A stretch of 64,000 bases of DNA, taken from positions 558,001-622,000 of the forward strand of contig NZ_PHSU01000003.1 in NCBI RefSeq assembly GCF_002814235.1, in the 5' to 3' direction. How positions within the stretch are numbered: the stretch's first letter is position 1; the number at the start of each line of letters is the position of its first letter. The notes under the pieces were generated by a model. That model saw only the letters and a list, made by a program, of their open reading frames with translations, had not been told where the DNA came from and did no database searches. Shown here piece after piece: positions 11,685-20,257 of the stretch. The translations under genes and the position numbers were made by a program. The DNA is from Pseudomonas sp. QS1027 (lineage in GTDB: Bacteria; Pseudomonadota; Gammaproteobacteria; Pseudomonadales; Pseudomonadaceae).

Positions 11685-12827
11685 TCAGCGGCCTCTGGGA
11701 GGCGGGGCGCCTGCAAGAGCGTCCGAAAGCAGGCGAGTTGCCGAAAAGCGTGTTGCCCACAAATTGTCCTGGCGAAACGCCTGGATCCTTGAAGAATTGC
11801 AGCGGTAGTCAAGCGCCTGTCGGCTTGTCAGGCGTAGATCGCTGTTTTCATCGATCAGCCATACCGCCGTCTCTTTATCGCGCAAGGCCATTTCACCGAA
11901 GCGAGTGGAGATCACCGGCAGGCCAAGCGAACGGTATTCGTAGTATTTGATCGGATCGACGGAGGCTGTCAGACGACTGAGCTTGAATGGGATCAAGCCA
12001 ACCGAGAACGTCGCCATGGCGGCAATGGCCTCGGCATGGGGGCGCTCAGGTAATAACTCGATATTCCCCGGTAGCAGGCAGGGCGGGGGGGTAAAGATCG
12101 GGCCGATCAGTCGTATCCGATTTTCGGGGTTGGCCTGTGCCAGCGCGATGACCAAGTCCCAGTCGAACCAGCTGCCAATCGTCCCCACATAGCCCAGCAA
12201 CTGTTGCTTGGTATCCAGCACCAGCGATTCGAGGGGGGCCAGTTTCTGGATGTCGCAAGCATTCAGGGCCAGCTCCACCTTGTCGGCCACGGCGCCCATC
12301 GTTCTACCGATGGCAGTGGAGGAGACCAGGATTTTCGATACCCGCTCAACCAGCAATCGCTCGCGAGTAGCCATGGAGCGACGAGAAAGCCCCTTGTAGA
12401 AGGCAGGAAAATCGTCCATGGCATCGTAAACCGCATAGCTTTCGGGCATGCGCGTGAGTAGTTGCAGCGCAAGTTCCGAAGGTTTGCCGACGCAAATCAT
12501 GCAAGGATGTTCCGCGGCGAAAGCCTGGGCCTTGTTGATGACCTCGCGCCAGAGCAGTGTTTGAAGCAGTCCCGACCCCGGAATGGGCTCGATGGGCAAA
12601 ACCTTGGGTTTGATCAGATGTAGCCATTTGGTGGGCAGCCACTCTTTGGCTGCTGGGGTTGGAGCAACGGTTTTGCGCTTGAAATCGGATTGTCTCGGCA
12701 GTCGTGTGGGGTACGGATCTATCCACAGTACCTCTGACTGCGTTTGCTCGTGATACCAGGCCACGAAGTGGTGCGAGCGCTGGCTGAAGCTGGCCCAGGG
12801 GACCGGGGACAGATAGATCATTCGCAT
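11685..12827 (-). CDS. Glycosyltransferase (GT4-like)
   Basis: Cytoplasmic glycosyltransferase of the GT-B fold, presumably adding a sugar to the lipid-linked O-antigen. The N-terminal half has LSPVPWASFSQRSHHF and YDAMDDFPAFYKG. The C-terminal nucleotide-sugar domain has LGYVGTIGSWFDWDLVIALA and SVDPIKYYEYRSLGLPVIST, the conserved E-rich donor-binding segment. The 380 aa length is normal. Its start overlaps the end of the 2-epimerase gene by about 10 bases, showing operon structure. The same C-terminal arrangement occurs in the middle of the large upstream glycosyltransferase. Specificity cannot be read from the sequence. Confidence 0.85.
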   Translation of the reverse strand: MRMIYLSPVPWASFSQRSHHFVAWYHEQTQSEVLWIDPYPTRLPRQSDFKRKTVAPTPAAKEWLPTKWLHLIKPKVLPIEPIPGSGLLQTLLWREVINKAQAFAAEHPCMICVGKPSELALQLLTRMPESYAVYDAMDDFPAFYKGLSRRSMATRERLLVERVSKILVSSTAIGRTMGAVADKVELALNACDIQKLAPLESLVLDTKQQLLGYVGTIGSWFDWDLVIALAQANPENRIRLIGPIFTPPPCLLPGNIELLPERPHAEAIAAMATFSVGLIPFKLSRLTASVDPIKYYEYRSLGLPVISTRFGEMALRDKETAVWLIDENSDLRLTSRQALDYRCNSSRIQAFRQDNLWATRFSATRLLSDALAGAPPPRGR

Positions 12828-13927
12828 GTTTGAAAGTGCCGTACCAGGGTTTCGAGGATACGCCCGGCCGCCAGGCCATCGCCATAAGGAGAGACACCTC
12901 GCGCCATGGCTTTATAGGCCGTGGGATCGTCAAGCAATCGCTGGGCCTGTCCGATGATGGTCTCCCGATCTGCACCGACCAGCTTTACCACCCCGAGTTC
13001 GACGGCTTCGGGGCGTTCGGTTTCCTCCCTCAGCACCAGTACGGGTTTGCCAAGGGCTGGAGCTTCTTCCTGAACGCCACCGGAGTCACTGATGATCAAG
13101 TAGGAGCGCTTCATGGCGGCGACGAACTGTGGGTAGTCCAGGGGCTCGCAAAGCATGATGTTGGACGTCTGGCCCAGTATTTCGTGGGCGACGTCCTTGA
13201 CGTTGGGGTTGGGGTGGACGGGATAGAGTATCTGCACATCAGCGTTTCTTTCGGCGATCGTCCTGAGTGCCTGGCATATCGAACGGAAGGGCGCGCCGAA
13301 GTTCTCGCGGCGGTGGGAGGTCACCAGCACCAGGCGTTTGCTCTCATCCAGTTGCATATCAAGGGCAAGCGGTTTGGCTGCCGCCATCAAGAGTGCATCA
13401 ATGACGGTATTTCCGGTCATGGTGATCGCCGTTGTGGCAATACCTTCCTGCAACAGGTTTTCCATGGCGCCCTGGGTCGGCGCGAAATGCCAGCGTGCCA
13501 GCCTGCCGACGATGACCCGGTTTGCCTCCTCGGGGAACGGGTTGTACAGATCTGCGGTGCGCAATCCTGCCTCAATATGTCCAAATGGAATGCGCTGGTA
13601 GAAGCAAGCCAGTGCGGCAGCCATGACCGTCGTGGTATCGCCTTGAGCCAGGACGACATCAGGTTTTTCGGCAAGCAGTACCTCATCGAGCCCTTCCAGC
13701 AGGCGTGCGCTCAAGGTCGCAAGGGACTGGTTGGGACGCATGATGTCCAGGTCCATATCTGGAACAATCTCAAAAAAATCAAGGACCTGGTCCAGCATAT
13801 GGCGATGCTGGGCCGTGGCCAGGACTCGGCAGTTGATACTGCCTTCTGCTTGCAACGCCTTGATCACGGGGGCCATTTTGATGGCCTCGGGGCGTGTGCC
13901 AATAATGCAGAGCACCTTCTGGGTCAT
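12818..13927 (-). CDS. wecB: UDP-N-acetylglucosamine 2-epimerase (non-hydrolysing)
   Basis: Interconverts UDP-GlcNAc and UDP-ManNAc, supplying ManNAc or its derivatives for surface polysaccharide. Family motifs are complete: IGTRPEAIKMAPVI at the N-terminus, QGDTTTVMAAALA, GHIEAGLRT, PFPEEANRV, SHRRENFG, YPVHPNPNV and SDSGGVQEEAP. The chosen ATG 13927 (MTQKVLCIIG) gives 369 aa; an ATG eight codons upstream (13951) is possible. It lies four genes into the leftward wzm operon. The wecB symbol is by family; a wbpI-type 2,3-diacetamido variant is less likely from length and motifs but not excluded. Confidence 0.9.
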   Translation of the reverse strand: MTQKVLCIIGTRPEAIKMAPVIKALQAEGSINCRVLATAQHRHMLDQVLDFFEIVPDMDLDIMRPNQSLATLSARLLEGLDEVLLAEKPDVVLAQGDTTTVMAAALACFYQRIPFGHIEAGLRTADLYNPFPEEANRVIVGRLARWHFAPTQGAMENLLQEGIATTAITMTGNTVIDALLMAAAKPLALDMQLDESKRLVLVTSHRRENFGAPFRSICQALRTIAERNADVQILYPVHPNPNVKDVAHEILGQTSNIMLCEPLDYPQFVAAMKRSYLIISDSGGVQEEAPALGKPVLVLREETERPEAVELGVVKLVGADRETIIGQAQRLLDDPTAYKAMARGVSPYGDGLAAGRILETLVRHFQTCE

Positions 13928-13954
13928 TCCTTTAGATCCTGTTGTCTGCATGTT

Positions 13955-16417
13955 TCATGCGTCACGGTATCGATGGGGAGTCCAGGCTCCCCACTTGCTT
14001 TCATAAATCGCCTTGTTCTTTTCAAAAAGCGCCTGCTTTTTTTCTGCGCCGAGCTTATTGAAGGACGCCGACAAGTGATGATGGACAAACACATCTTCGG
14101 CACAGGCGGCGCGCATACCCTGGTGTTGAATACGACGGCAGTAGTCGTCGTCTTCGAAAAAGCCCAATCCATAGTCTTCACATAAGCCGCCGATCTGCTC
14201 ATAGCTTGAGCGTGGCAGCATCACGCAGAAAAAGGCCAGGGTATTGATTTCGAACCACTGCCCCATGTGTTGGCGGGTGATGCGGGTGGACTCGGCGTGC
14301 ATTTCGCCCAGGTGGGTATAGCGCGTGGTGATACGCGCCTCATTGCCAATATTGTTGGTGACCGGTCCGATAATGCCGATGTCATCATTGTCTATCAGAT
14401 GACGCATCAGGCCCTTGATCCAGCCGGCCGTGACAATCGTGTCATTGTTCAGTATGACCAGGTAGTCACCGCTGGCGGCTGCCAACCCTTGGTTGTTGCC
14501 GGCCGCGAAGCCTTTATTGTCCTGGTTGAGAATGATGATGCGGTCTGGGCCGTCCTTGGCCCACTCGGCCAGAAACGCCGGTGTGTCATCGGTGGAGTTG
14601 TTGTCAACGACGATAATCTCAAGGTTTTCGTAGTTGCTTTCGTTGACCAGGCTCTTGAGACAGGCCTGGGTCAACTCCAGGTTGTTATAGGTCAGCACCA
14701 CGACGCTGACTCTTGGCGCGGGCAAGCTGTCGATGGCCTGGCGCAGGGCAATGGCTCGATGTTCCCAAGTCTGGGTTTGCGCGAATTGTTGGCGTGCCAG
14801 GCGTGCCGAGTAGGGTTCGGGGAGCTGTTCCAGAACCTCTTGGACGGCGGCGATAAACTCCGCCGGGTTTTCAGCGGTATTGGCCAGGCTGCCGAACTGA
14901 TCCAGTTCAGGCAGCTTGACCGATACCACGGGCTTGCCGGCGCTCAGGTACTCATAGACTTTCACCGGGTTGGTCGCCAGTGTCAGGGGAATGACCTTGA
15001 ACGGCAGCAGGCACACGTCCATTGCATGGAGATAGTACGGCAGGGAGGCGTAGGGAACCTCGCCATGCATGACAATGTTCGGGCAACCCTTGAAGTGTTT
15101 TTTTGCATTGACCGTATCGTTGCCTATGAGCAATACCAGGTGTTGTGGAAGGGCCTGGGCAAGCTGTTTGACGAGTTGAAGATCGAACCACTCCGCGATC
15201 GCGCCGTAGTAACCGATGATTTTTCTGTTTTGGGCATCCCGATAGACTTGCTCTGGCGCTTGGCAGAAGGCGCTGTATTCCGCGGCATTGCGTATCACGC
15301 TGACGTTCTGGTTTTCACGTTTGCCGTGCTGTTCGATCCAGGTCGATGTGGCAACCAGCAGGTCCGCTCGACGCATCAGGGCTTTTTCCAGGTCCAGCAG
15401 CTCCTGGGCCACATTGCCAAACCCCTCGTGATGATCCATGCAGTCATAGATCAGGGTGGAGTTGGGAACGCATCTGGCGAGCGGAAACCAATAGGCGTGC
15501 TGGACAACGCAGTTCACCTTCTCGATCTTTGCCCATTGCATCAACTCCGCCAGACTCAGGCGCAGTTGTTTTATCGCGGCGCTGGTGGGTGGGGCGTGAT
15601 AGATGGCCGGCGCGCCGGACACATTCAATCTGATCTGGAATAGCCCACTCACGCCCTCAAGGGGTTCAACTTCGAAGCCGGGGCGGTCGTTATCAATGAA
15701 GTGGTTGGAAATGTAGAACGTCACCTGGCCGGTTCGTGCCAGCTCTTTGGCCAGGTTCTGTGGGCGCTGGATACGGAAATGCCAGTCAATGACGCCAAAG
15801 ATAAAGGCGGCCGTCTGCTTTTCGTAAGCTGCTGGTGCTTCGGGGTTGTTCGCTGGCAGTGTCATCAGCGCTGAAAACGGTTGGATTTGAGTGACGGGTG
15901 CGGTGTTGCCTTTCAGCCAGCGACGGGCCTTACGGGCCAATTTGCTCTTCTTGCTGGGGGCAAGGGGGAGGTGGGTGTACACATAACGAGCCGAATTGAA
16001 CAGCATCTTGTGCAGCAGATGGCGCAGCGGTGCACGGTCTATGGTGATTGCCCAGTCCGAGAGACTCAATAGTTCGGTTTGTTTTGACGCAAGCTGCTGA
16101 TGCAGGTTGGCGATTTGCTCCGACAGTCCCTGGGTTTCAGCTTTTTGCTCCTGAAGCCGTTTCTCGGCTTCCTTGAGTTTCTGCGATACCGCCTGTACCT
16201 GTTGCTGGCTGTGCTCCATTTGCCCGGTCAAGCGCCCCAACTCGGACGCGTGCATTGACAGGCAATCATCGAGCCGTTTTTTCTCGATGTGCAGTTGGTC
16301 AATGGCTTGGTCTCTGCTTTCGATGACCTTGAGCAATTGCGCGCTTTCGCCCGACTTACGCTCCACTGCACAGGTCAGTTTGTCCATGCGCTCGAGAAGG
16401 CGATCAATCTGTTCCAT
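13955..16417 (-). CDS. Coiled-coil, GT-B plus GT2 bifunctional glycosyltransferase
   Basis: A large (820 aa) multidomain enzyme likely to build the O-antigen chain. Residues ~1-125 are a heptad-rich coiled coil (many Gln/Glu/Lys/Leu). Residues ~210-560 are a GT-B glycosyltransferase with IYDCMDHHEGFGN, GYYGAIAEWFDL and PVKVYEYLSAGKPVVSV. Residues ~570-820 are a GT2 (GT-A) domain with VVVLTYNNLELTQACL, VDNNSTDDTP, LNNDTIVTAGW and FFEDDDYCRRI. ATG 16417 has AGGAAA well placed upstream; an earlier in-frame start lacks one. It follows wzt. Fused two-domain glycosyltransferases with coiled coils are known in ABC-pathway O-antigens, where the coil can act as a ruler or tether. Confidence 0.88.
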   Translation of the reverse strand: MEQIDRLLERMDKLTCAVERKSGESAQLLKVIESRDQAIDQLHIEKKRLDDCLSMHASELGRLTGQMEHSQQQVQAVSQKLKEAEKRLQEQKAETQGLSEQIANLHQQLASKQTELLSLSDWAITIDRAPLRHLLHKMLFNSARYVYTHLPLAPSKKSKLARKARRWLKGNTAPVTQIQPFSALMTLPANNPEAPAAYEKQTAAFIFGVIDWHFRIQRPQNLAKELARTGQVTFYISNHFIDNDRPGFEVEPLEGVSGLFQIRLNVSGAPAIYHAPPTSAAIKQLRLSLAELMQWAKIEKVNCVVQHAYWFPLARCVPNSTLIYDCMDHHEGFGNVAQELLDLEKALMRRADLLVATSTWIEQHGKRENQNVSVIRNAAEYSAFCQAPEQVYRDAQNRKIIGYYGAIAEWFDLQLVKQLAQALPQHLVLLIGNDTVNAKKHFKGCPNIVMHGEVPYASLPYYLHAMDVCLLPFKVIPLTLATNPVKVYEYLSAGKPVVSVKLPELDQFGSLANTAENPAEFIAAVQEVLEQLPEPYSARLARQQFAQTQTWEHRAIALRQAIDSLPAPRVSVVVLTYNNLELTQACLKSLVNESNYENLEIIVVDNNSTDDTPAFLAEWAKDGPDRIIILNQDNKGFAAGNNQGLAAASGDYLVILNNDTIVTAGWIKGLMRHLIDNDDIGIIGPVTNNIGNEARITTRYTHLGEMHAESTRITRQHMGQWFEINTLAFFCVMLPRSSYEQIGGLCEDYGLGFFEDDDYCRRIQHQGMRAACAEDVFVHHHLSASFNKLGAEKKQALFEKNKAIYESKWGAWTPHRYRDA

Positions 16418-16521
16418 GCTTTTATTTTCCTGTGGGCAAAACGGCCGACCTGAGAGTCTGTCATTAGGTCGACAGCGCGACACCTGCTTTTTATCCGTGC
16501 TTTCTGGCGAGTGGGTGGAGG

Positions 16522-17145
16522 TTAAGGCACCCGATCAATGCTGAAGGTTGTATCGAAATGGATCGGTGTGCAGATTTCTTTGGGGTTTCTGTGCGTGTCA
16601 TAAAGCCGGGCACCGATGACCTGGCATCTCTGGTCCCCCAGGCACGGGTCAATATTGGCCTGGATGGCAAGCGCCAGGCGCACATACATGCCACTGGAGT
16701 AAGTTTTAACCGGTTGTTCGATGTAGTCGCCAATTTCGGCGAATGCTTCTGTTGCGGTATATTTTTCGTCGATCTCTTCAATGCTCAAACCCAGCATGAT
16801 GCCATTGAGATAAATATTTTCGCGCCCCGTAAACTCAGGGTTGAAGCCGGCCCCCAACTCCAGTAGCGCAGCGATACGGCCATGGGTTTTGATACTGCCA
16901 CCGCTGGGATTGAGCAGGCCGCAAATGAGTTGCAACAAAGTGGACTTGCCGCTGCCATTGCGGCCGATAATACCGACGGTTTCGCCCTTTTTTATTTGAA
17001 AACTAATATCGTTCAGGACCCGACGGGTGTTGAAGTACTGTTTGCGTCGACCGGTAAACATCTGCAGCAAACGCTGAAAGGGTTTTTCGTAGAGATGATA
17101 GTGCTTTGACAGCCCCTCAACACTGATCGCCATTTCAGATGACAT
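16522..17145 (-). pseudogene. wzt: Truncated O-antigen ABC transporter ATPase
   Basis: Wzt powers export of lipid-linked O-antigen through Wzm. The first ~165 residues are normal: ISVEGLSKHYHLYEKP, Walker A GIIGRNGSGKSTLL, GAGFNPEFTGRENIYLNG, and signature VKTYSSGMYVRLALAI. Right after ANIDP the sequence jumps to CLGDQRCQVIGARLYD and stops 40 residues later. The Walker B aspartate/glutamate, D-loop and H-loop, which normally follow at once, are missing. GDQRCQVIGARLYD resembles the start of a Wzt C-terminal carbohydrate-binding domain, so an internal deletion plus loss of the rest is likely. Length is 207 aa against about 400 for full Wzt. Start at 17145 (MSSEMAISVEG), overlapping the wzm stop. 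Confidence 0.8.
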
Positions 17146-17953
17146 CAGCAAAGCCCTTGCGTGTTTTTTGAAACCAGGCAAACCCCAGCCACGCCACCAG
17201 GAAAGTGACCACATAATAGATAACCAGCCCCTCCCAGTGTGGCCAGGCCCCCCAGAATAGAGCATCGCGGGCCATTTCTACCGGAAAGGTCAGGGGGTTG
17301 GACTTGAGAAAAACATGATAACTTTCCGGGAGTGCGGATACCGGATAAAAAATAGGTGACATAAACAACAAGGCGGTGGTCAGGATACCGATCAACTGAC
17401 TGATGTCACGCAGGTAGACGCTGAGGGCCGCGAGGAACCAACTGACTCCAAGTATCAGTAAGCTCAGGGGGAGAACGATCAGCGGCAGTGACAGGGCGGT
17501 CACAGGTGGAATGCCAAACAGCACGACATAAAAAAGCAGCCAGACCAGAAGGCTGATAGCACCGTGAAATAATGCGGCGCCGAGCGATACGAACGGGAGG
17601 ATTTCCAGGGGGAAGACAATTTTCTTGACGTAATTGGGATTGCTCAAGATCAGCCCGGGAGCACGGTTTACGCACTCGGAGAACAGATTGAAGAGCAGCA
17701 ATCCGGCAAACAGCACAAGCGCAAATTCGCTCTTCGAGTCGCTTCCGCCTGACCAGCGGGCTTTGAAGACCACACTGAAAAAAAATGTATAGACCAGCAA
17801 CATGAAGAGCGGGGTGACGAAAGACCAGAGAAGACCCAGTATTGAACCTTTATAGCGGCCTGTGATCTCCCGGAGAATAAGGGCGCGGATCAGGCTCTTG
17901 TTGTTCAAGATACTGCTCAGCATTGAGGTGGGAGATGAACTGAACGACTGCAT
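17135..17953 (-). CDS. wzm: O-antigen ABC transporter permease
   Basis: Inner-membrane ABC-2 type permease that with Wzt flips a completed lipid-linked O-antigen to the periplasm. About six hydrophobic segments are visible (GLLWSFVTPLFMLLVYTFFF, ALVLFAGLLLFNLF, ISLLVWLLFYVVLFG and others). Conserved ABC-2 features include LILREITGRYKGS before the first membrane segment and NYVKKIVFPLEILP. I chose ATG 17953 (MQSFSSSPTS), giving 272 aa; ATG 17989 is an alternative and neither has a strong ribosome site. It is the first gene of the leftward O-antigen operon. The partner Wzt is truncated, so export by this pair is doubtful. Confidence 0.9.
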   Translation of the reverse strand: MQSFSSSPTSMLSSILNNKSLIRALILREITGRYKGSILGLLWSFVTPLFMLLVYTFFFSVVFKARWSGGSDSKSEFALVLFAGLLLFNLFSECVNRAPGLILSNPNYVKKIVFPLEILPFVSLGAALFHGAISLLVWLLFYVVLFGIPPVTALSLPLIVLPLSLLILGVSWFLAALSVYLRDISQLIGILTTALLFMSPIFYPVSALPESYHVFLKSNPLTFPVEMARDALFWGAWPHWEGLVIYYVVTFLVAWLGFAWFQKTRKGFADVI

Positions 17954-18207
17954 CAGGCTGGTGTCTCGGGTGATCAGGCATCGACTCATGCATGACTTAT
18001 TTATTAGTAGGTGTGGGGCTGATTATTTTTCGAGTGGTGTCATTCTTGTGGCGTCATTCCTGTGACGTTTTGCATGTCGATGATTAGCTGTTCTCAAGGC
18101 GCGTGAGTACTATATATTGCACCGTGGTGGTAGGGAAGCGTTCGCATTCAATGTCGCTTCGACGATTGTAGCAGTAGGTGGCGACTAGGTATCAGAGTTG
18201 TTACCGT

Positions 18208-19203
18208 ATGGATCACGGATTGGAAGCTGTTTTGAATTCTATATTGATCTGCAGTGAACAAGCTTCATGTGAAGTACATTCTTCCAATTCTTCGCCTGTG
18301 CCGTTGGAAGGTACTTGCGATGTTGTCATTGTTAACTACAATGCAGGCGGATTCTTATCTGAAAGCGTGCTTTCCTCGTGGGCGAGCGGAGCGTCTCGTG
18401 TCATTGTGGTGGATAACGCCTCAAGGGACGACAGCCTGGACACGCTGATGTCGCTTCAAGGAGGAGAGCTGCGCATCGTGCGCAATTCGTCCAATCTTGG
18501 GTTTGCTGCCGCGTGCAATATCGGCGTCCACCATACGTCGGCCCCTTATGTGTTGTTTCTCAACCCGGATTGCGTGCTGGCCGCCGATGCCTTGGGTGGC
18601 ATGATCCAGGCGTTGGTGAGTTATCCGCGCTCAGGGATGGTCGGGGGCTTCCTCTGTAATCCCGACGGCACGGAACAGCCGGGTGGCCGGAGAGTTTTTC
18701 CGACGCCCAAGCGGGCTTTTTTGCGGGCATTCGGGCTCTCTCGGTTGTCGAAGTTCCTGCCGGCTTCATTTTCCGACTTCTTGCTGCATGAACAACCTCT
18801 GCCACGTGAGCCCATGGTCGTGGAAGCCATTTCCGGTGCCTGCATGCTTGTCCGGCGTGAGGCCATCGAATCGGTCGGGCTTTGGGATGAGGGGTATTTT
18901 CTCCACTGCGAGGATCTGGATTGGTGCATGCGTTTTCGTCAGGCGGGTTGGGATGTCCTGTATGTGCCGGGCGCCAAGGTAAGCCATCAGTTTGGGGTGT
19001 GCAGTCGTAGTCGCCCCTATTTCGTCGAGTGGCACAAGCACCGTGGAATGTTGCGTTTTTATCAGAAGTTCTTTCGCCACCAATATCCCGGGGTTTTGTG
19101 GGTGAGTGTGGTGATTGGCGTCTGGCTACGCTTCAGCCTAGTTGTCGCTCGCCATCTGGTTATGGGTGTGGTCGCCTTTTTTAAACAGAAAAAAGGCGCA
19201 TAA
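18208..19203 (+). CDS. Glycosyltransferase family 2, rhamnosyltransferase-like
   Basis: GT-A fold glycosyltransferase of the WbbL/rhamnosyltransferase type. Motifs: VVIVNYNAGGFL, VVDNASRDDSLD, NSSNLGFAAACNIG, LNPDCVLAAD (donor metal site), and SGACMLVRREAIESVGLWDEGYFLHCEDLDWCMRF, typical of this group. A C-terminal hydrophobic stretch (about 290-325) suggests membrane association. ATG 18208 gives 331 aa; GTG 18178 is also in frame. It starts a rightward group with an epimerase, wbpL and wbpM, and is divergent from wzm. It probably adds an early residue of the O-antigen or common antigen repeat. Confidence 0.87.
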   Translation: MDHGLEAVLNSILICSEQASCEVHSSNSSPVPLEGTCDVVIVNYNAGGFLSESVLSSWASGASRVIVVDNASRDDSLDTLMSLQGGELRIVRNSSNLGFAAACNIGVHHTSAPYVLFLNPDCVLAADALGGMIQALVSYPRSGMVGGFLCNPDGTEQPGGRRVFPTPKRAFLRAFGLSRLSKFLPASFSDFLLHEQPLPREPMVVEAISGACMLVRREAIESVGLWDEGYFLHCEDLDWCMRFRQAGWDVLYVPGAKVSHQFGVCSRSRPYFVEWHKHRGMLRFYQKFFRHQYPGVLWVSVVIGVWLRFSLVVARHLVMGVVAFFKQKKGA

Positions 19204-19204
19204 G

Positions 19205-20050
19205 GTGCGTATTGCGATCCTGGGGGGAGCGAGCTTTCTCGGAGAGCGACTGATCCCGCTGTTGCTGCGTTCCGGTTTTGAGGTGACCTCTTTTACCCGT
19301 GACCGCTCTCGGCTTTCCTCCTCTGTAGTGGCGTGGCGGCACATCGACGATTGGCCACGCCTGGAGTTCGACGTCTGTGTCTGCCTGGCGCCGATCTGGG
19401 CCCTTCCCGAGTATCTGGAGCGCCTTGCTCGAAGCAAGGTCAAGCGCATCGTTGCCCTCTCCTCAACCAGTCGATATACCAAGTGCGAATCGCCGGATCT
19501 TGCCGAGCGGGCGCTGGCCGATCGTCTGGCCGCGAGCGAGTCGGTGCTGGAGCATTGGGCCCGGGATCTTGGGGTCGAGTGGGTGGTGTTACGTCCTACC
19601 CTGATCTATGGCTTGGGGCGGGATAAAAATATCTCTGAAGTCGCCCGATTCACCCGGCGATTTGGCTTTTTCCCGTTAGCGGGCGGCGGTACGGGGTTGC
19701 GTCAACCTATACATGCCGACGATCTGGCCCAGGTCTGCTTGCGCGCCTTGACCGCGTCCGCTGTCGTGTCGGGAGGTTACAACCTGTCCGGAGGCGAAGT
19801 GCTTTCCTATCGGGCGATGGTCATCCGTATATTCGAGGCGCAGCGGCTGCCTGTGCGTATTGTCAGCATCCCGGTGGTTTTTCTGCGCTTGGCCATTTCA
19901 ATAGCGCGTTGCCTGCCTCGTTATCGGCATCTGTCCGCCGCCATGGCCTCACGAATGGTCGAGGATCTGGTGTTTGATCATTCCGAGGCTCAATGCCAGT
20001 TTGGTTTTCTGCCCCGGCCCTTTGAGCTGAGCGATACAGACTTGCCCTGA
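19205..20050 (+). CDS. NAD-dependent epimerase/dehydratase family protein (atypical SDR)
   Basis: Extended SDR-like Rossmann protein of 281 aa. The nucleotide-binding motif is RIAILGGASFLGERL, and LRPTLIYGLGRD with RQPIHADDLAQ resembles UDP-sugar 4-reductases such as WbpV. The canonical YxxxK pair is not visible where expected; that region reads ALADRLAASESVLEHW. It may therefore be an atypical SDR. By context (between a glycosyltransferase and wbpL-wbpM) it could reduce the WbpM product to UDP-N-acetylfucosamine, which is inference. The GTG start lies two bases after the preceding stop. Confidence 0.8.
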   Translation: MRIAILGGASFLGERLIPLLLRSGFEVTSFTRDRSRLSSSVVAWRHIDDWPRLEFDVCVCLAPIWALPEYLERLARSKVKRIVALSSTSRYTKCESPDLAERALADRLAASESVLEHWARDLGVEWVVLRPTLIYGLGRDKNISEVARFTRRFGFFPLAGGGTGLRQPIHADDLAQVCLRALTASAVVSGGYNLSGGEVLSYRAMVIRIFEAQRLPVRIVSIPVVFLRLAISIARCLPRYRHLSAAMASRMVEDLVFDHSEAQCQFGFLPRPFELSDTDLP

Positions 20051-20257
20051 GCCGCTCGACGGCCAGCAGCTTAGGCAAGGCAGGTCTCATCCCTGGCCGC
20101 GGGCGACTCGACCCCTGCGCGAGCTTTCAATGCCTTTTACCGGCAGGCAGAGCCTGACGTGCTATTGCGATGTTGCGTAGAATGGTGGATTGAATTCACG
20201 GGCTTCGCTCTTTGCCTTGGCTTGTTTGTGGCCAATGTTCCAGGACTTTTGAACTAG

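Noticed and set aside
18124..18133. GGTGGTAGGG resembling the ops/JUMPstart element upstream of the rightward glycosyltransferase
   Set aside because: Two mismatches in ten to the ops core and no flanking JUMPstart similarity that I can see.
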